Of a stretch of 64,000 bases of DNA, positions 55,251 through 63,496 are shown piece after piece (the first letter of the stretch is position 1; each line of letters starts with the position of its first letter). Below the pieces are notes generated by a model that worked only from the letters and a program-made list of their open reading frames with translations, was not told where the DNA came from and did not search any database. Source of the DNA: Sinomonas albida (GTDB lineage: Bacteria > Actinomycetota > Actinomycetes > Actinomycetales > Micrococcaceae). Both the position numbers and the translations under genes were made by a program. The stretch spans positions 1 through 64,000 of the forward strand of contig NZ_SWDW01000010.1 of the NCBI RefSeq assembly GCF_004919045.1, in the 5' to 3' direction.

Positions 55251-56782
55251 CGGCGCGCGGGCCGTTCGAACACGAGCCTCCGCGTCTTCGGGTCGATGAG
55301 CACGAGGTAGGCGAGGAACGCGAGCGAGGTGACGCCCGCGAGCAGCTCAGGCGCGATCGGCACGTCGACGAACGTGAACACGTAGAGCTGGTCCTGCGCC
55401 CCGAACACCACGAAGAACACGACCGTGAGGTACCACAGGCGGATCTCCCAGTTGTCGCGGATCCCGGTCACCGCGAGGAACGGGATGAACCACAGGACAT
55501 ACCACGGCTGGATGATCGGCCCGAGCACCACGATGAACATGAACGCGAGGCCGAGGCGGCGGACCACCTTGCGGCCGTCGCCTCGCAGGATGAACCAGGC
55601 GGCGAGGCCCACGCCGATCCACTTCACGACCGTCCGGAAGCCCTCGGCGATCCGGCCACCGTCGAGCCCCACGAGGCTCGTGATGGACGCCACGATGTTG
55701 CTCAGGAACCCTGACGGCGTATAGGCGATGAAGCCAGGCGTCGGGTCGACGATCGCATTGACCCACCCGAAGCCGAGTCCGTACACGAGCGCGCTCACGG
55801 CGAAGAGCGCAAGGCTGATGAGGCCGGTCGCGGCCCAGCACAGGATCCGGCGCAGCCACGTGGCTCCGGGGCCCGCCCAGAGGAGCCCGATGAAGGGGAG
55901 GACGACGGCGGTGATCGGCTTGACACCGATGGACGCCGTGGTGAGCACGATCCCCGCGAGCCAATTGCCGTTCGCCGCGTAATAGACACCGGCGACGGCG
56001 AGCCCGATCATGAGCGCCTCGTTGTGGGCGCTCGCGATGCAGCTGATGAGGAACAGCGGGTTCGCGACGGAAAGCCAGACGGCCCGCGCACCGTCCACGC
56101 CGTGCAGCCGCGCGAGCTTGAAGCCGTAATACGCGCAGAGCGCGACGCCGACCAGCGCGAGCACGCGGAAGAGCAGCACCGAAGGATCCGGCTGGCCGCC
56201 CGTGATCAGCACGACGAGGCGCTCAAGCCACAGGAAGTACGGACCATACGGCGTCCGGGTCCCGGCCCAGGACGGATCGGTGCCGAGCTCGAGCCAGTTG
56301 TTGAGCGTTGAGATGCCCGTCGTGTATGGGTTCAGCCCGGCCGCCATGAGTCGCCCCTGGCCCGCGTACGCGTAGACGTCGCGCGAGTAGATCGGCACGC
56401 AGAACATGAGGGGCAACCCCCACAGCGCCACGGCGAGGGCGACCGGACGGATGGTCCCGGGCCCCCAATAGCGCAGCCTCTGGCCGAGACGCAGCCATGA
56501 GCGGGTCATGAGCATGGCGCCGAACACGAGCGCGAGGATGCAGCTTGTCACGCCCCACGTCTCGGTGCGCAGCGAGATGAACACCGGATTGCGCATGAGC
56601 GGCGAGGCGTCGGCGAGCCGGCCGACGCCGAAAGACCCGAACACCATGAGAAGCGAGCCAGCGAATCCCTGGGCGATGGCCCAGTGCGGCGGCAGATTGA
56701 TACCGATGGGCGGAAGCGCCGTCCACAGCGACTTCAGCCACTCGAGAATCCTCCCGGGTAGCCCAAGGCGCTGAGTGGACAC
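55223..56782 (-). CDS. MptB-like membrane mannosyltransferase (GT-C), copy 2
   Basis: This 519-residue paralogue of the 52222-53754 gene has the same elements: YSRDVYAYAGQGRLMAAGLNPY, GTRTPYGPYFLWLERLVVL, SVANPLFLISCIASAHNEALMIGL and IIQPWYVLWFIPFLAV. About 12-13 transmembrane helices are predicted by eye. GTG is preceded by AAGGGG. The two copies flank a GT87-like gene, so a three-enzyme glycan set is likely, with the copies perhaps acting on different acceptors or chain positions. Its 3' end overlaps the GT87-like gene. Confidence 0.88.
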   Translation of the reverse strand: MSTQRLGLPGRILEWLKSLWTALPPIGINLPPHWAIAQGFAGSLLMVFGSFGVGRLADASPLMRNPVFISLRTETWGVTSCILALVFGAMLMTRSWLRLGQRLRYWGPGTIRPVALAVALWGLPLMFCVPIYSRDVYAYAGQGRLMAAGLNPYTTGISTLNNWLELGTDPSWAGTRTPYGPYFLWLERLVVLITGGQPDPSVLLFRVLALVGVALCAYYGFKLARLHGVDGARAVWLSVANPLFLISCIASAHNEALMIGLAVAGVYYAANGNWLAGIVLTTASIGVKPITAVVLPFIGLLWAGPGATWLRRILCWAATGLISLALFAVSALVYGLGFGWVNAIVDPTPGFIAYTPSGFLSNIVASITSLVGLDGGRIAEGFRTVVKWIGVGLAAWFILRGDGRKVVRRLGLAFMFIVVLGPIIQPWYVLWFIPFLAVTGIRDNWEIRLWYLTVVFFVVFGAQDQLYVFTFVDVPIAPELLAGVTSLAFLAYLVLIDPKTRRLVFERPARRQDLASRSS

Positions 56783-56877
56783 GAATCACCCCTTCGATCA
56801 GTGCGGGAGAGGCCCAGTCTAGCATCGGGGCCCGGCACCAAACGGGCCGCGACGAGGGCCTCGGGTACATTGGCAGG

Positions 56878-57531
56878 GTGTCAAACCATGCTGAACGCAT
56901 CGTCTGGATCGACTGCGAAATGACGGGCCTCGATATCGGCCGCGACGCCCTCATCGAGGTCGCCGTCCTCGTGACCGATTCGGAGCTCACCGTCCTGGGC
57001 GACGGGGTCGACGTCGTCATTCGTCCCTCCGAGGAAGCCCTCACGGGCATGAACGACTTTGTGCGCCAGATGCACACGTCGTCGAAGCTCCTCGACGAAC
57101 TGCCGAAGGGCATGACCCTCGAGGCGGCTCAGGCCGAGGTCATGGCGTATATCCGCCAGTGGGTTCCCGAGCCGAACAGGGCCCAGCTCGGAGGAAACTC
57201 CGTGGGCACTGACCGGATGTTCCTCGCGCGGGACATGCCTGAGGTCGTCGCGCACCTCCACTACCGCATCATCGACGTCTCGACGATCAAGGAGCTCGCG
57301 AGGCGCTGGTACCCGCGCGCCTACTTCCAGGCTCCGGCGAAGACCGGTGGCCACCGCGCGCTCGGCGACATCCGCGACTCGATCGACGAGCTGCGCTACT
57401 ACCGCGAGGCCGTGTTCGTCCCCGCCCCGGGGCCGGATTCGGCCACGGCCCAGGAGATCTCGGCCCGGATTTCGGGCGGGATCGCGGCTCGCGCCGACGG
57501 AACGCCCGCAGAGTCGACCACGGACGTGTGA
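56878..57531 (+). CDS. orn: Oligoribonuclease
   Basis: Orn degrades two- to five-base RNA fragments, including linear di-GMP products. The 217-residue DEDDh exonuclease has IVWIDCEMTGLDIGRDALIE (Asp/Glu pair), SVGTDRMFLARDMP with the second Asp, and GGHRALGDIRDSIDELRYYR with the His/Asp pair. A roughly 30-residue Ala/Ser-rich tail extends beyond the E. coli enzyme. GTG start at 56878 is divergent from the MptB-like gene. tRNA-His follows on the same strand. Confidence 0.97.
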   Translation: MSNHAERIVWIDCEMTGLDIGRDALIEVAVLVTDSELTVLGDGVDVVIRPSEEALTGMNDFVRQMHTSSKLLDELPKGMTLEAAQAEVMAYIRQWVPEPNRAQLGGNSVGTDRMFLARDMPEVVAHLHYRIIDVSTIKELARRWYPRAYFQAPAKTGGHRALGDIRDSIDELRYYREAVFVPAPGPDSATAQEISARISGGIAARADGTPAESTTDV

Positions 57532-57661
57532 CCTGCGCCGCAGGGCTCGAAAAAGTCCCGGCAACCCCGCAGAATTGGCAAAAGCACTCGTGAACAGCGG
57601 GTAGACTAGTTGTCGTTGCCGGCGCAGGCGGAGGGAAATCCTCGTGTTCTGGCGGCGCCAT

Positions 57662-57735
57662 GGTGGGTATAGCTCAGTTGGCAGAGCGTCTGGTTGTGGT
57701 CCAGAAGGTCGCGGGTTCAAACCCCGTTACTCACC
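57662..57735 (+). tRNA. tRNA-His (anticodon GTG)
   Basis: The cloverleaf has acceptor GTGGGTA/TACTCAC and anticodon stem CTGG/CCAG around TTGTGGT, so the anticodon is GTG. The G at 57662 is the G-1 that marks histidine tRNAs and can pair with the C discriminator at 57735. The T-arm reads GGGTTCAAACC. A TAGACT -10-like hexamer is at 57602-57607. CCA is not encoded. Confidence 0.95.
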
Positions 57736-57759
57736 CCGAAGTCGGGACCATCCCGCGCA

Positions 57760-57789
57760 AGAGGCCGCACGGTTCGCCGTGCGGCCTCT
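57760..57789 (+). terminator. Terminator of tRNA-His
   Basis: A perfect 13-bp stem (57760-57772 with 57777-57789) closes a TTCG loop, a very stable tetraloop. It lies 24 bases after the tRNA and before def. The T tract is absent. Confidence 0.8.
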
Positions 57790-57833
57790 CGCGTTGGGAA
57801 ACCCACTGATTCCGCACGAGCATGAGGGAGCAC

Positions 57834-58406
57834 ATGACCGTCCATCCCGTGACCATCTGGGGCGAGCCCGTGCTGCACCGCCGGGCCGTCGAGGTCGCAG
57901 AGTTCGACGACGCGCTGCGTGAGCTCATCGCCGACATGCACGAGACGAACGACGCCGCCAACGGCGTCGGGCTCGCGGCTCCCCAGATCGGCGTGGGCTT
58001 GAGGATCTTCGTGTACAAATACGAGAACGACGACGGCGTGGCCCCCCGGGGCGTCCTGGTGAACCCGCGCCTCACGCTCTCGAAGGTCCCGGGCACCGCC
58101 CCGGATCCCGAGGAGGACGAGGAGGGCTGCCTCTCCTTCCCGGGTGAGAGCTATCCCCTCAAGCGGGCCGAGTGGGCACGCGTTCAGGGCTTCGATGGCG
58201 ACGGCGCGCCTCTCGACTTCGTGGCAACGGGCTGGTTCGCCCGCGTCATGCAGCACGAGTACGACCACCTCGACGGCAAGCTCTACGTCGACAAACTCCC
58301 CGACCGCTACGCGCGCAAGGCCAAGAAGGCGGCCAAGCAGCACGGCTGGGGCGTCCCGGGCCTCACGTGGACGCCGGGGGTCGACCCGGACCCCTTCGGC
58401 CACTGA
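57834..58406 (+). CDS. def: Peptide deformylase
   Basis: Def removes the formyl group from nascent proteins using a metal ion. The 190-residue enzyme has the three motifs: GVGLAAPQIG, EGCLSFPG and QHEYDHLDG. The ATG at 57834 was chosen for AGGGAG five bases upstream; the ATG four codons earlier lies too close to its own signal. The C-terminal extension (KKAAKQHGWGVPGLTW) is typical of actinobacterial enzymes. It is separated from tRNA-His by a terminator and ends at another. Confidence 0.96.
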   Translation: MTVHPVTIWGEPVLHRRAVEVAEFDDALRELIADMHETNDAANGVGLAAPQIGVGLRIFVYKYENDDGVAPRGVLVNPRLTLSKVPGTAPDPEEDEEGCLSFPGESYPLKRAEWARVQGFDGDGAPLDFVATGWFARVMQHEYDHLDGKLYVDKLPDRYARKAKKAAKQHGWGVPGLTWTPGVDPDPFGH

Positions 58407-58456
58407 CGGGTTCTCCTCAGAGCCACCGACTCAGCGCCACAGACTTCCTCGAGCAC

Positions 58457-58495
58457 GGCGAAGGGCGCCGCACCCCAGGTGCGGCGCCCTTCGCC
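58457..58495. terminator. Bidirectional terminator between def and the small coiled-coil gene
   Basis: An 18-bp perfect stem (58457-58474 with 58478-58495) with a 3-base loop lies between two convergent stops. GTCGTTCGTC follows on the plus strand. Confidence 0.8.
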
Positions 58496-58507
58496 GTCGT
58501 TCGTCCG

Positions 58508-58717
58508 CTACTGTTCCTTCGTCACCCGGAGGAGGTCCTCCTCGGCGATGCGGAGCAGTTCTTCGAGCTGCGCGACCCGCTCGGGTGTCACCTCGCCGAC
58601 CGCGAGCTTGGCCCTCGCATGGTCCAGGAGGAGCCGCGCCTGTTTGGCGTTCGCCGTGGCCACGTCGAGTGCGTGTTCGAGGGTGCTCTCGTGCTCAGTT
58701 GCTTCCATATCCTGCAT
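58508..58717 (-). CDS. Small coiled-coil protein downstream of GAPDH
   Basis: A 69-residue acidic protein with heptad-like helices: LEHALDVATANAKQARLLLD and PERVAQLEELLRIAEEDLLR. No family is recognised. GGAG lies four bases before the ATG; a second ATG three codons on is possible. It follows the GAPDH gene by 33 bases on the same strand and ends at a terminator, so it is probably co-transcribed with it. The coding bias is normal, which supports a real gene. Confidence 0.65.
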   Translation of the reverse strand: MQDMEATEHESTLEHALDVATANAKQARLLLDHARAKLAVGEVTPERVAQLEELLRIAEEDLLRVTKEQ

Positions 58718-58750
58718 CTTGCTCCGCGTCAGGAGGCTAATCCAGTGACA

Positions 58751-60238
58751 TCACCGAGTTGTTGCCAAAAGGACATCGGCGCCGCCAACGGCCTCCGACT
58801 TGGCCGGGAATGACGGCGCGTTGACGCCCGCCATCTCCTCGAGCACGCGGACCACCTGGCAGCTGTAGCCGAATTCGTTGTCGTACCAGACGTAGAGGAC
58901 GAGGTTCCGCCCCGTGCTGATCGTCGCGAGCCCATCGACGATTCCCGCGCGCCGCGAGCCGACGAAGTCCGTGGAGACGACCTCCGGCGAGGCAATGTAG
59001 TCGATCTGCTTCCGCAGGTCCGAGTGGAGTGAGAGGTCGCGCAGGTACGCGTTGACCTCGTCCTTCGGGGCCTCGCGCTCGAGGCTGAGGTTGAGGATCG
59101 CCATCGAGACGTCCGGCGTGGGGACGCGGATCGCGTTGCCCGTGAGCTTGCCCGCGAGCTCCGGGAGAGCCTTCGCGACGGCCTTCGCCGCACCAGTCTC
59201 GGTCAGCACCATGTTGAGCGCTGCGGACCGGCCGCGCCGATCGCCCTTGTGGAAATTGTCGGTCAGGTTCTGGTCGTTCGTGAACGAGTGGACGGTCTCG
59301 ACGTGCCCGTGCACCACGCCGTACTTGTCGTTGATCGCCTTGAGGACGGGAGTGATCGCGTTCGTCGTGCACGAGGCGGCCGTGACGATGCGGTCCTGAG
59401 CCGTGATGTCGCCGTGGTTGATGCCGTGGACGATGTTCGGCAGTCCGCCCTTGCCGGGCGCCGTGAGCAGGACGCGCGAGACGCCGGTGCTCTCGAGGTG
59501 CTGGGACAGCCCGGCCTCGTCGCGCCACCGGCCGGTGTTGTCGACGACGATCGCGTCCTTGATGCCGTACCGCGTGTAGTCGACGGTCGCCGGGTTGTCC
59601 GAGTAGATGACGTGGATGAGCGTGCCGTTGGCGAGGATCGTGTTGTTCGCCTCGTCCACGGTGATGGTCCCCTCGAACGGGCCGTGAACGGAGTCGCGGC
59701 GCAGGAGGCTTGCGCGCTTCACGAGGTCCTTGTCGGAGCCCTTGCGCACCACGATCGCGCGCAGGCGCAAGCCGTGGCCGCCGCCGGCGTGCTCGATGAG
59801 GATGCGGGCCACGAGCCGTCCGATGCGGCCGAAGCCGTAGAGCACCACGTCGGTGCTGGGGCGAGGATCGGCGCCATGCTGTCCCACGAGGTCCGCGAGC
59901 TCCGCGCGGAGGAACTCGTCGAGAGTGCGCCCCGCGCCTTCGCCCCGGAACTTCTCGTTGAGGCGGGCGATGTCGACGCTGGCGGCGCCGAGCTGAAGCG
60001 AGACGAGGGTCCGCAGGATCGGGAGCGTCTCCTCGAGGGCGAGCTCCTCGCTGTCGATCTGCCGCGCCCAGCGGTGGGCCTTGAGGAGGCCGACCACGGA
60101 CTGGTTGATGAGGCTGCGGCCGTGGACCGAGGTCACGACGTTGTTTTCGCGGTAGAGGCGCCCGATCAGCGGAATCATCTCTTCCGCCGCGGCCTCGCGG
60201 CCGATCCACGTAGCGAGGGCGGTATCCGTCATGCTCAC
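58751..60238 (-). CDS. gap: Glyceraldehyde-3-phosphate dehydrogenase, long (GapB-like) type
   Basis: The 495-residue protein is about 150 residues longer than ordinary GAPDH, with the extra part at the N-terminus (residues 1-125, helical). The Rossmann motif VLYGFGRIGRLVARIL, the catalytic cysteine in AASCTTNAITP near 283, and VWYDNEFGYSCQVVR are intact. Long GAPDHs of this kind in Corynebacterium (GapB) work mainly in gluconeogenesis with NADP preference; the role here is inferred from that. GTG 60238 has GAAAGG at a good distance; ATG 60232 is the alternative. It lies downstream of rnpB. Confidence 0.92.
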   Translation of the reverse strand: MSMTDTALATWIGREAAAEEMIPLIGRLYRENNVVTSVHGRSLINQSVVGLLKAHRWARQIDSEELALEETLPILRTLVSLQLGAASVDIARLNEKFRGEGAGRTLDEFLRAELADLVGQHGADPRPSTDVVLYGFGRIGRLVARILIEHAGGGHGLRLRAIVVRKGSDKDLVKRASLLRRDSVHGPFEGTITVDEANNTILANGTLIHVIYSDNPATVDYTRYGIKDAIVVDNTGRWRDEAGLSQHLESTGVSRVLLTAPGKGGLPNIVHGINHGDITAQDRIVTAASCTTNAITPVLKAINDKYGVVHGHVETVHSFTNDQNLTDNFHKGDRRGRSAALNMVLTETGAAKAVAKALPELAGKLTGNAIRVPTPDVSMAILNLSLEREAPKDEVNAYLRDLSLHSDLRKQIDYIASPEVVSTDFVGSRRAGIVDGLATISTGRNLVLYVWYDNEFGYSCQVVRVLEEMAGVNAPSFPAKSEAVGGADVLLATTR

Positions 60239-60315
60239 ACAGGTGCCTTTCTCTGCAGTGTCGCGCACGCCGTCGTGCGCTGGCCCCGCGCCTGGTGCCG
60301 GCGCGGGACACAAAA

Positions 60316-60345
60316 GAGCCGGCACTGCGATCGCAGAGCCGGCTC
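60316..60345 (-). terminator. Rho-independent terminator of rnpB
   Basis: A palindrome of 14 paired bases with one A-A mismatch on each side lies at 60316-60345; on the minus strand TTTTGTG follows. It is 128 bases after the inferred RNase P RNA end and 77 bases before the GAPDH start, so the precursor has a 3' extension. Confidence 0.75.
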
Positions 60346-60473
60346 CAGAACATCCACGTTCACCATCAATTCTACGGGCGGGGCGGGGCCGACGGCCGGC
60401 GAGGGCTGTGAAGTCACTCACAGACTCTCATTTCGCAGCAGCCGCGACCACGGCTCCCCACAGGGCGCCCAAG

Positions 60474-60868
60474 GGGGATGGGACAACCGATACGCCGGGT
60501 TCTGTTCTCCCCCGCCGTTGCCGGCGCGGGAGCGACGGCCATCCATCTCGGGACGCCGTTGCCGACGCCCTCCAGCGGCCTACCCGGGCGCTCGGGCGAG
60601 CAGCCCTCGATCGCGCCCTGTCTGGCCTTGCTCCGAGTGGGGTTTACCGAGCCTCCCCGGTCACCCGGGGAGCTGGTGGTCTCTTACACCACCGTTTCAC
60701 CCTTACCGCCGCGCCCTGCCTCACGGCGCGGTCACGGCGGCGGTCTGCTTTCTGTGGCACTGTCCTGCGGGTTGCCCCGAGTGGGCGTTACCCACCACCC
60801 TGCTCTGCGGAGCCCGGACGTTCCTCGAGCCACTTGCGTGGCGCGCGGCCGTCTGGTTGTCCCATCCG
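60474..60868 (-). ncRNA. rnpB: RNase P RNA, type A
   Basis: RNase P RNA removes the 5' leader of tRNA precursors. On the minus strand the ends pair as P1 (GATGGGACAACC with its complement). The conserved GAGGAACGTCCGGGCTCC near the 5' part is the core CR-I (one base from the common GAGGAAAGTCCGGGC). ACAGAAAGCAGACC and the 3' end ACAGAACCCGGCGTAT are further hallmarks. Long GC-rich helices between are as in high-GC actinobacteria. The ends are set by P1 and could be off by a few bases. Confidence 0.95.
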
Positions 60869-60917
60869 CCTCTCAGTGTACCGGCGAAGCGGAGGGCGCC
60901 CGGGCCGATAGGATTCC

Positions 60918-61685
60918 GTGGTGCTCATCCTGCTGCCGCCCTCCGAGGGCAAGACCCCCGCGGGCGGGGGCGCCGCCGTCGACCTCGCCACTCTGAGCTT
61001 CCCCGGGCTCGAGGCACACCGACGGCTCGTCATGGAGCGCCTCGCGGAGGTGAGCGGGCGGCACGATGCGCTCGAGGCTCTCGGCGTCGGCGCCTCGCTG
61101 ACGGACGACGTCGACCGGAACCGGCGGCTCCACACGGAACCGGCGGCCCCGGCGCACCGGGTCTACTCGGGGGTCCTCTACGAGGCGCTCGGCTACGCGT
61201 CCCTTACGCCCGCGCAGCGCCGCAAGGCGGACGCCTGGATCGTAGTGGTCTCGGCGCTGTGGGGTGCGGTCGGCTTCGCGGACGCCGTACCGGCGTACCG
61301 GCTGTCGATGTCCACGGCGCTGCCCGGCCTCGGCCGGCTCGCGTCGTTCTGGAAGCCGCTCCTGCGGGACGCCCTCGCAGAACGCTCGGCCGAGGGCCTC
61401 GTGGTGGACTGCCGCTCGAGCACGTACGCCGCGGCGTACGCCCCGCCCCCGGAACGCACGGTGACCGTGGACGTCCTGACCGAACGGAACGGGAAGCGGA
61501 CGGTCGTGAGCCACTTCGCAAAGCACCACCGCGGCGAATTCGTGCGGCACCTGCTCACACGGCGGGGCAAGGCGCCCGGCACGCCCGCCGCGCTGCTCGC
61601 GGCGGCAAACGAGCGCTGGACTGCAGAGCTGGCCGAGGGCACGGCGCGCAGGCCCCACTCCCTCACGCTCATCCTGGAGGGCTAA
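60918..61685 (+). CDS. yaaA: Peroxide stress protein YaaA (DUF328)
   Basis: The 255-residue protein begins VLILLPPSEGKTP, the YaaA signature, and has VYSGVLYEALGY, SALWGAVGFADAVPAYRLSM, FWKPLL and VSHFAKHHRGEFVRHLL. In E. coli YaaA lowers free iron and protects DNA from peroxide; it folds like a DNA-binding/tRNA-modifying barrel. GTG 60918 or the next GTG could start translation, with AGGA upstream. It is divergent from rnpB. The actinobacterial group often lacks known regulation and none is seen here. Confidence 0.93.
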   Translation: MVLILLPPSEGKTPAGGGAAVDLATLSFPGLEAHRRLVMERLAEVSGRHDALEALGVGASLTDDVDRNRRLHTEPAAPAHRVYSGVLYEALGYASLTPAQRRKADAWIVVVSALWGAVGFADAVPAYRLSMSTALPGLGRLASFWKPLLRDALAERSAEGLVVDCRSSTYAAAYAPPPERTVTVDVLTERNGKRTVVSHFAKHHRGEFVRHLLTRRGKAPGTPAALLAAANERWTAELAEGTARRPHSLTLILEG

Positions 61686-61704
61686 GACCCGGCGCTCGCG
61701 TGCG

Positions 61705-62439
61705 TCAGCTCCATTCGGGCGAGCGCACCAGGATGCAGCCCGAGTCTGGGCAGAACACGATCTCATCCTCGGAGGCCGCGCGGATGGTCGCGAGGTCCCC
61801 CGGGCTCAGGGCCATGCCCGAGCCCTCAGACGTCCCGTGGAACAGCCGCGCCGCCCCCACGCCGCGGCGCGCGAGAGTCTTCTCGTACACCCCGACGAGG
61901 CTGACGTCGACGCCCGCCACATAGTCGGCTCGCTCGCGCGACACCGCGGTGCGTTCCTCGGCGACGGCCGCCAGCTCCGCGTCGATTTCGGCCCGGAGCC
62001 CGGCCTCGTGGGAAAGGGCCGAGGCCTTTGCCTCGGCGGCGGCGGACTGCTGGGAGCGCAACGCCTCGAGCCGCTCGAGGATCTCGAGCTCGGTGTCCTC
62101 GAGGTCCGACTTCCGCGCGGTGAGCCCTGCGATGTCCTGCTGGAGCGCCTGCAGGTCCTTCGACAGGCCACCCGCGTAGAGCCGGGCCTCGTCCTTCTGG
62201 ATGCGGGCCGTGATCTGCTCGACGTTCTGCTCGACCTTGCTGAGCTCGGCCTCCGCGGACTGAACCGCGTGGTTCGCCTCGTGCGCCGCGTGGGCCGCCT
62301 CCGCAACCGCCGTAGCCGCCGGGCCCAGCCGCGGATCCGATTCGAGGGCCCTTCGCCGCACGTCGAGGGAGTGCAGCTTCGCGTCGAGGGCCTGAAGGCC
62401 CAGCAACTTGAGCTGTTCAGCGGCGGGGGCCTTCGGCAT
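61705..62439 (-). CDS. Zinc-ribbon-type coiled-coil protein with lost zinc ligands
   Basis: This 244-residue protein belongs to the C4-type zinc ribbon (zf-RING_7, CdsZ-like) family. Residues 10-180 form a long helical coiled coil (AVQSAEAELSKVEQNVEQIT). The C-terminal ribbon should carry two Cys pairs. Here the first pair is replaced in RLFHGTSEGSGMALSPGDL, and the second is FCPDSGCILVRS with wider spacing. Zinc binding is therefore doubtful, though this form seems common in Actinobacteria. It follows the Nif3-like gene by 43 bases, a conserved pairing. Function unknown. Confidence 0.88.
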   Translation of the reverse strand: MPKAPAAEQLKLLGLQALDAKLHSLDVRRRALESDPRLGPAATAVAEAAHAAHEANHAVQSAEAELSKVEQNVEQITARIQKDEARLYAGGLSKDLQALQQDIAGLTARKSDLEDTELEILERLEALRSQQSAAAEAKASALSHEAGLRAEIDAELAAVAEERTAVSRERADYVAGVDVSLVGVYEKTLARRGVGAARLFHGTSEGSGMALSPGDLATIRAASEDEIVFCPDSGCILVRSPEWS

Positions 62440-62482
62440 GGTTCCTCCTGGACGTCGTCGGCGTGCGTTCGTGGCTGCGACT

Positions 62483-63442
62483 CTATCCCTCGGTCGGCGT
62501 CAGGATGAAGTCCCAGGGGTCGGTGTTCACGGTCGAGACCCGCACGTCCACGGCATGGCCCTGGTCCCGGAGCACGTTGTCGAGGGCCTGCGCGGCCGCG
62601 GGGAGCCACAGCCACTCGCTCGCGAAGTGGCTCACGTCGATGAGGTACGGGCGCCCGTCGGGGGTGGCCTCACGCGCCTCCGAAGCCGGATGGTGCCGGA
62701 GGTCTGCGGTGACGTAGACGTCGGCGCCGGCGGCGCGGACGCTCTCGAAGAGGCTGTCCCCCGCTCCCCCGCACACCGCGACGCGGCGCACGAGCCCGTC
62801 CCGGTCGCCCGAGACACGCACTCCCCCGGCGACGGCCGGCAGGAGGCCGAACAGCGTCTCCGCGAAGTCCGCGAGGCTCGTGAGCTCCGCGAGGTCCCCG
62901 ACCCGGCCGATGCCCTCCTCGGGCAGGCCGTTGGCGGCCTTGGTGAGCGGCTCGACGTTGTCGAGGCCGAGGGCGTCCGCGAGGACGTCGGAGACGCCGC
63001 CCACGGCGCTGTCGCCGTTCGTGTGGACCGTGAGCAGGGCCGTCCCCGACTCGATGAGCCGATGGACCGCGCGGCCCTTGGGCGTATTGGCCGCGACCGT
63101 GTGGACACCGCGCAGGAGCAGCGGGTGGTGGGTCACGAGGAGGTCCGCTCCCCAGTTGGTGGCCTCTTCGATGACCTCGAGCACGGGGTCGACCGCGAAG
63201 AGGATCTTCGTGACCTCTTGGGTGGGGCGGCCCGTGACGAGGCCGACGGCGTCCCACTCCTCGGCGAGCGACTCGGGCCACAGCTCCTCCACGGCGAGGA
63301 GCACCTGGGCGAGGGACGCAGCGCCAGCCGTGGCGGCCCCGTCGTCCGTGGTGTCGGTCGCGCCCTCAGCGGGCGACGGCTCTGCGGCCTCGTTCGGCTC
63401 GTCGGAGCTGGCGGATTCAGGCGTGCGGCGTCCCTCAGACAC
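62483..63442 (-). CDS. Nif3-like dinuclear metal centre protein (GTP cyclohydrolase I type 2 family)
   Basis: This 319-residue YbgI/Nif3 family protein has the metal-site histidines in DLLVTHHPLLLRGVHTV, the VHTNGDSAVGGVSDVLAD segment, VAVCGGAGDSLFESV, and ADVYVTADLRHHPASEA near the C-terminal site. Family proteins form hexamers with two metal ions per subunit; the cellular role is poorly known. The first 40 residues are acidic, Ala/Thr-rich and probably disordered. GTG 63442 is preceded by GAGGA. It pairs with the zinc-ribbon gene and is divergent from msrA. Confidence 0.93.
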   Translation of the reverse strand: MSEGRRTPESASSDEPNEAAEPSPAEGATDTTDDGAATAGAASLAQVLLAVEELWPESLAEEWDAVGLVTGRPTQEVTKILFAVDPVLEVIEEATNWGADLLVTHHPLLLRGVHTVAANTPKGRAVHRLIESGTALLTVHTNGDSAVGGVSDVLADALGLDNVEPLTKAANGLPEEGIGRVGDLAELTSLADFAETLFGLLPAVAGGVRVSGDRDGLVRRVAVCGGAGDSLFESVRAAGADVYVTADLRHHPASEAREATPDGRPYLIDVSHFASEWLWLPAAAQALDNVLRDQGHAVDVRVSTVNTDPWDFILTPTEG

Positions 63443-63496
63443 TAGGCGCAATCCTCTCTCGGGAATCTTCCGCTTGTCCCGGACATTGTAGGCAGC

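Noticed and set aside
60478-60996. Plus-strand open frames across the RNase P RNA
   Set aside because: The region is explained by rnpB on the minus strand, with its conserved cores and P1 pairing.
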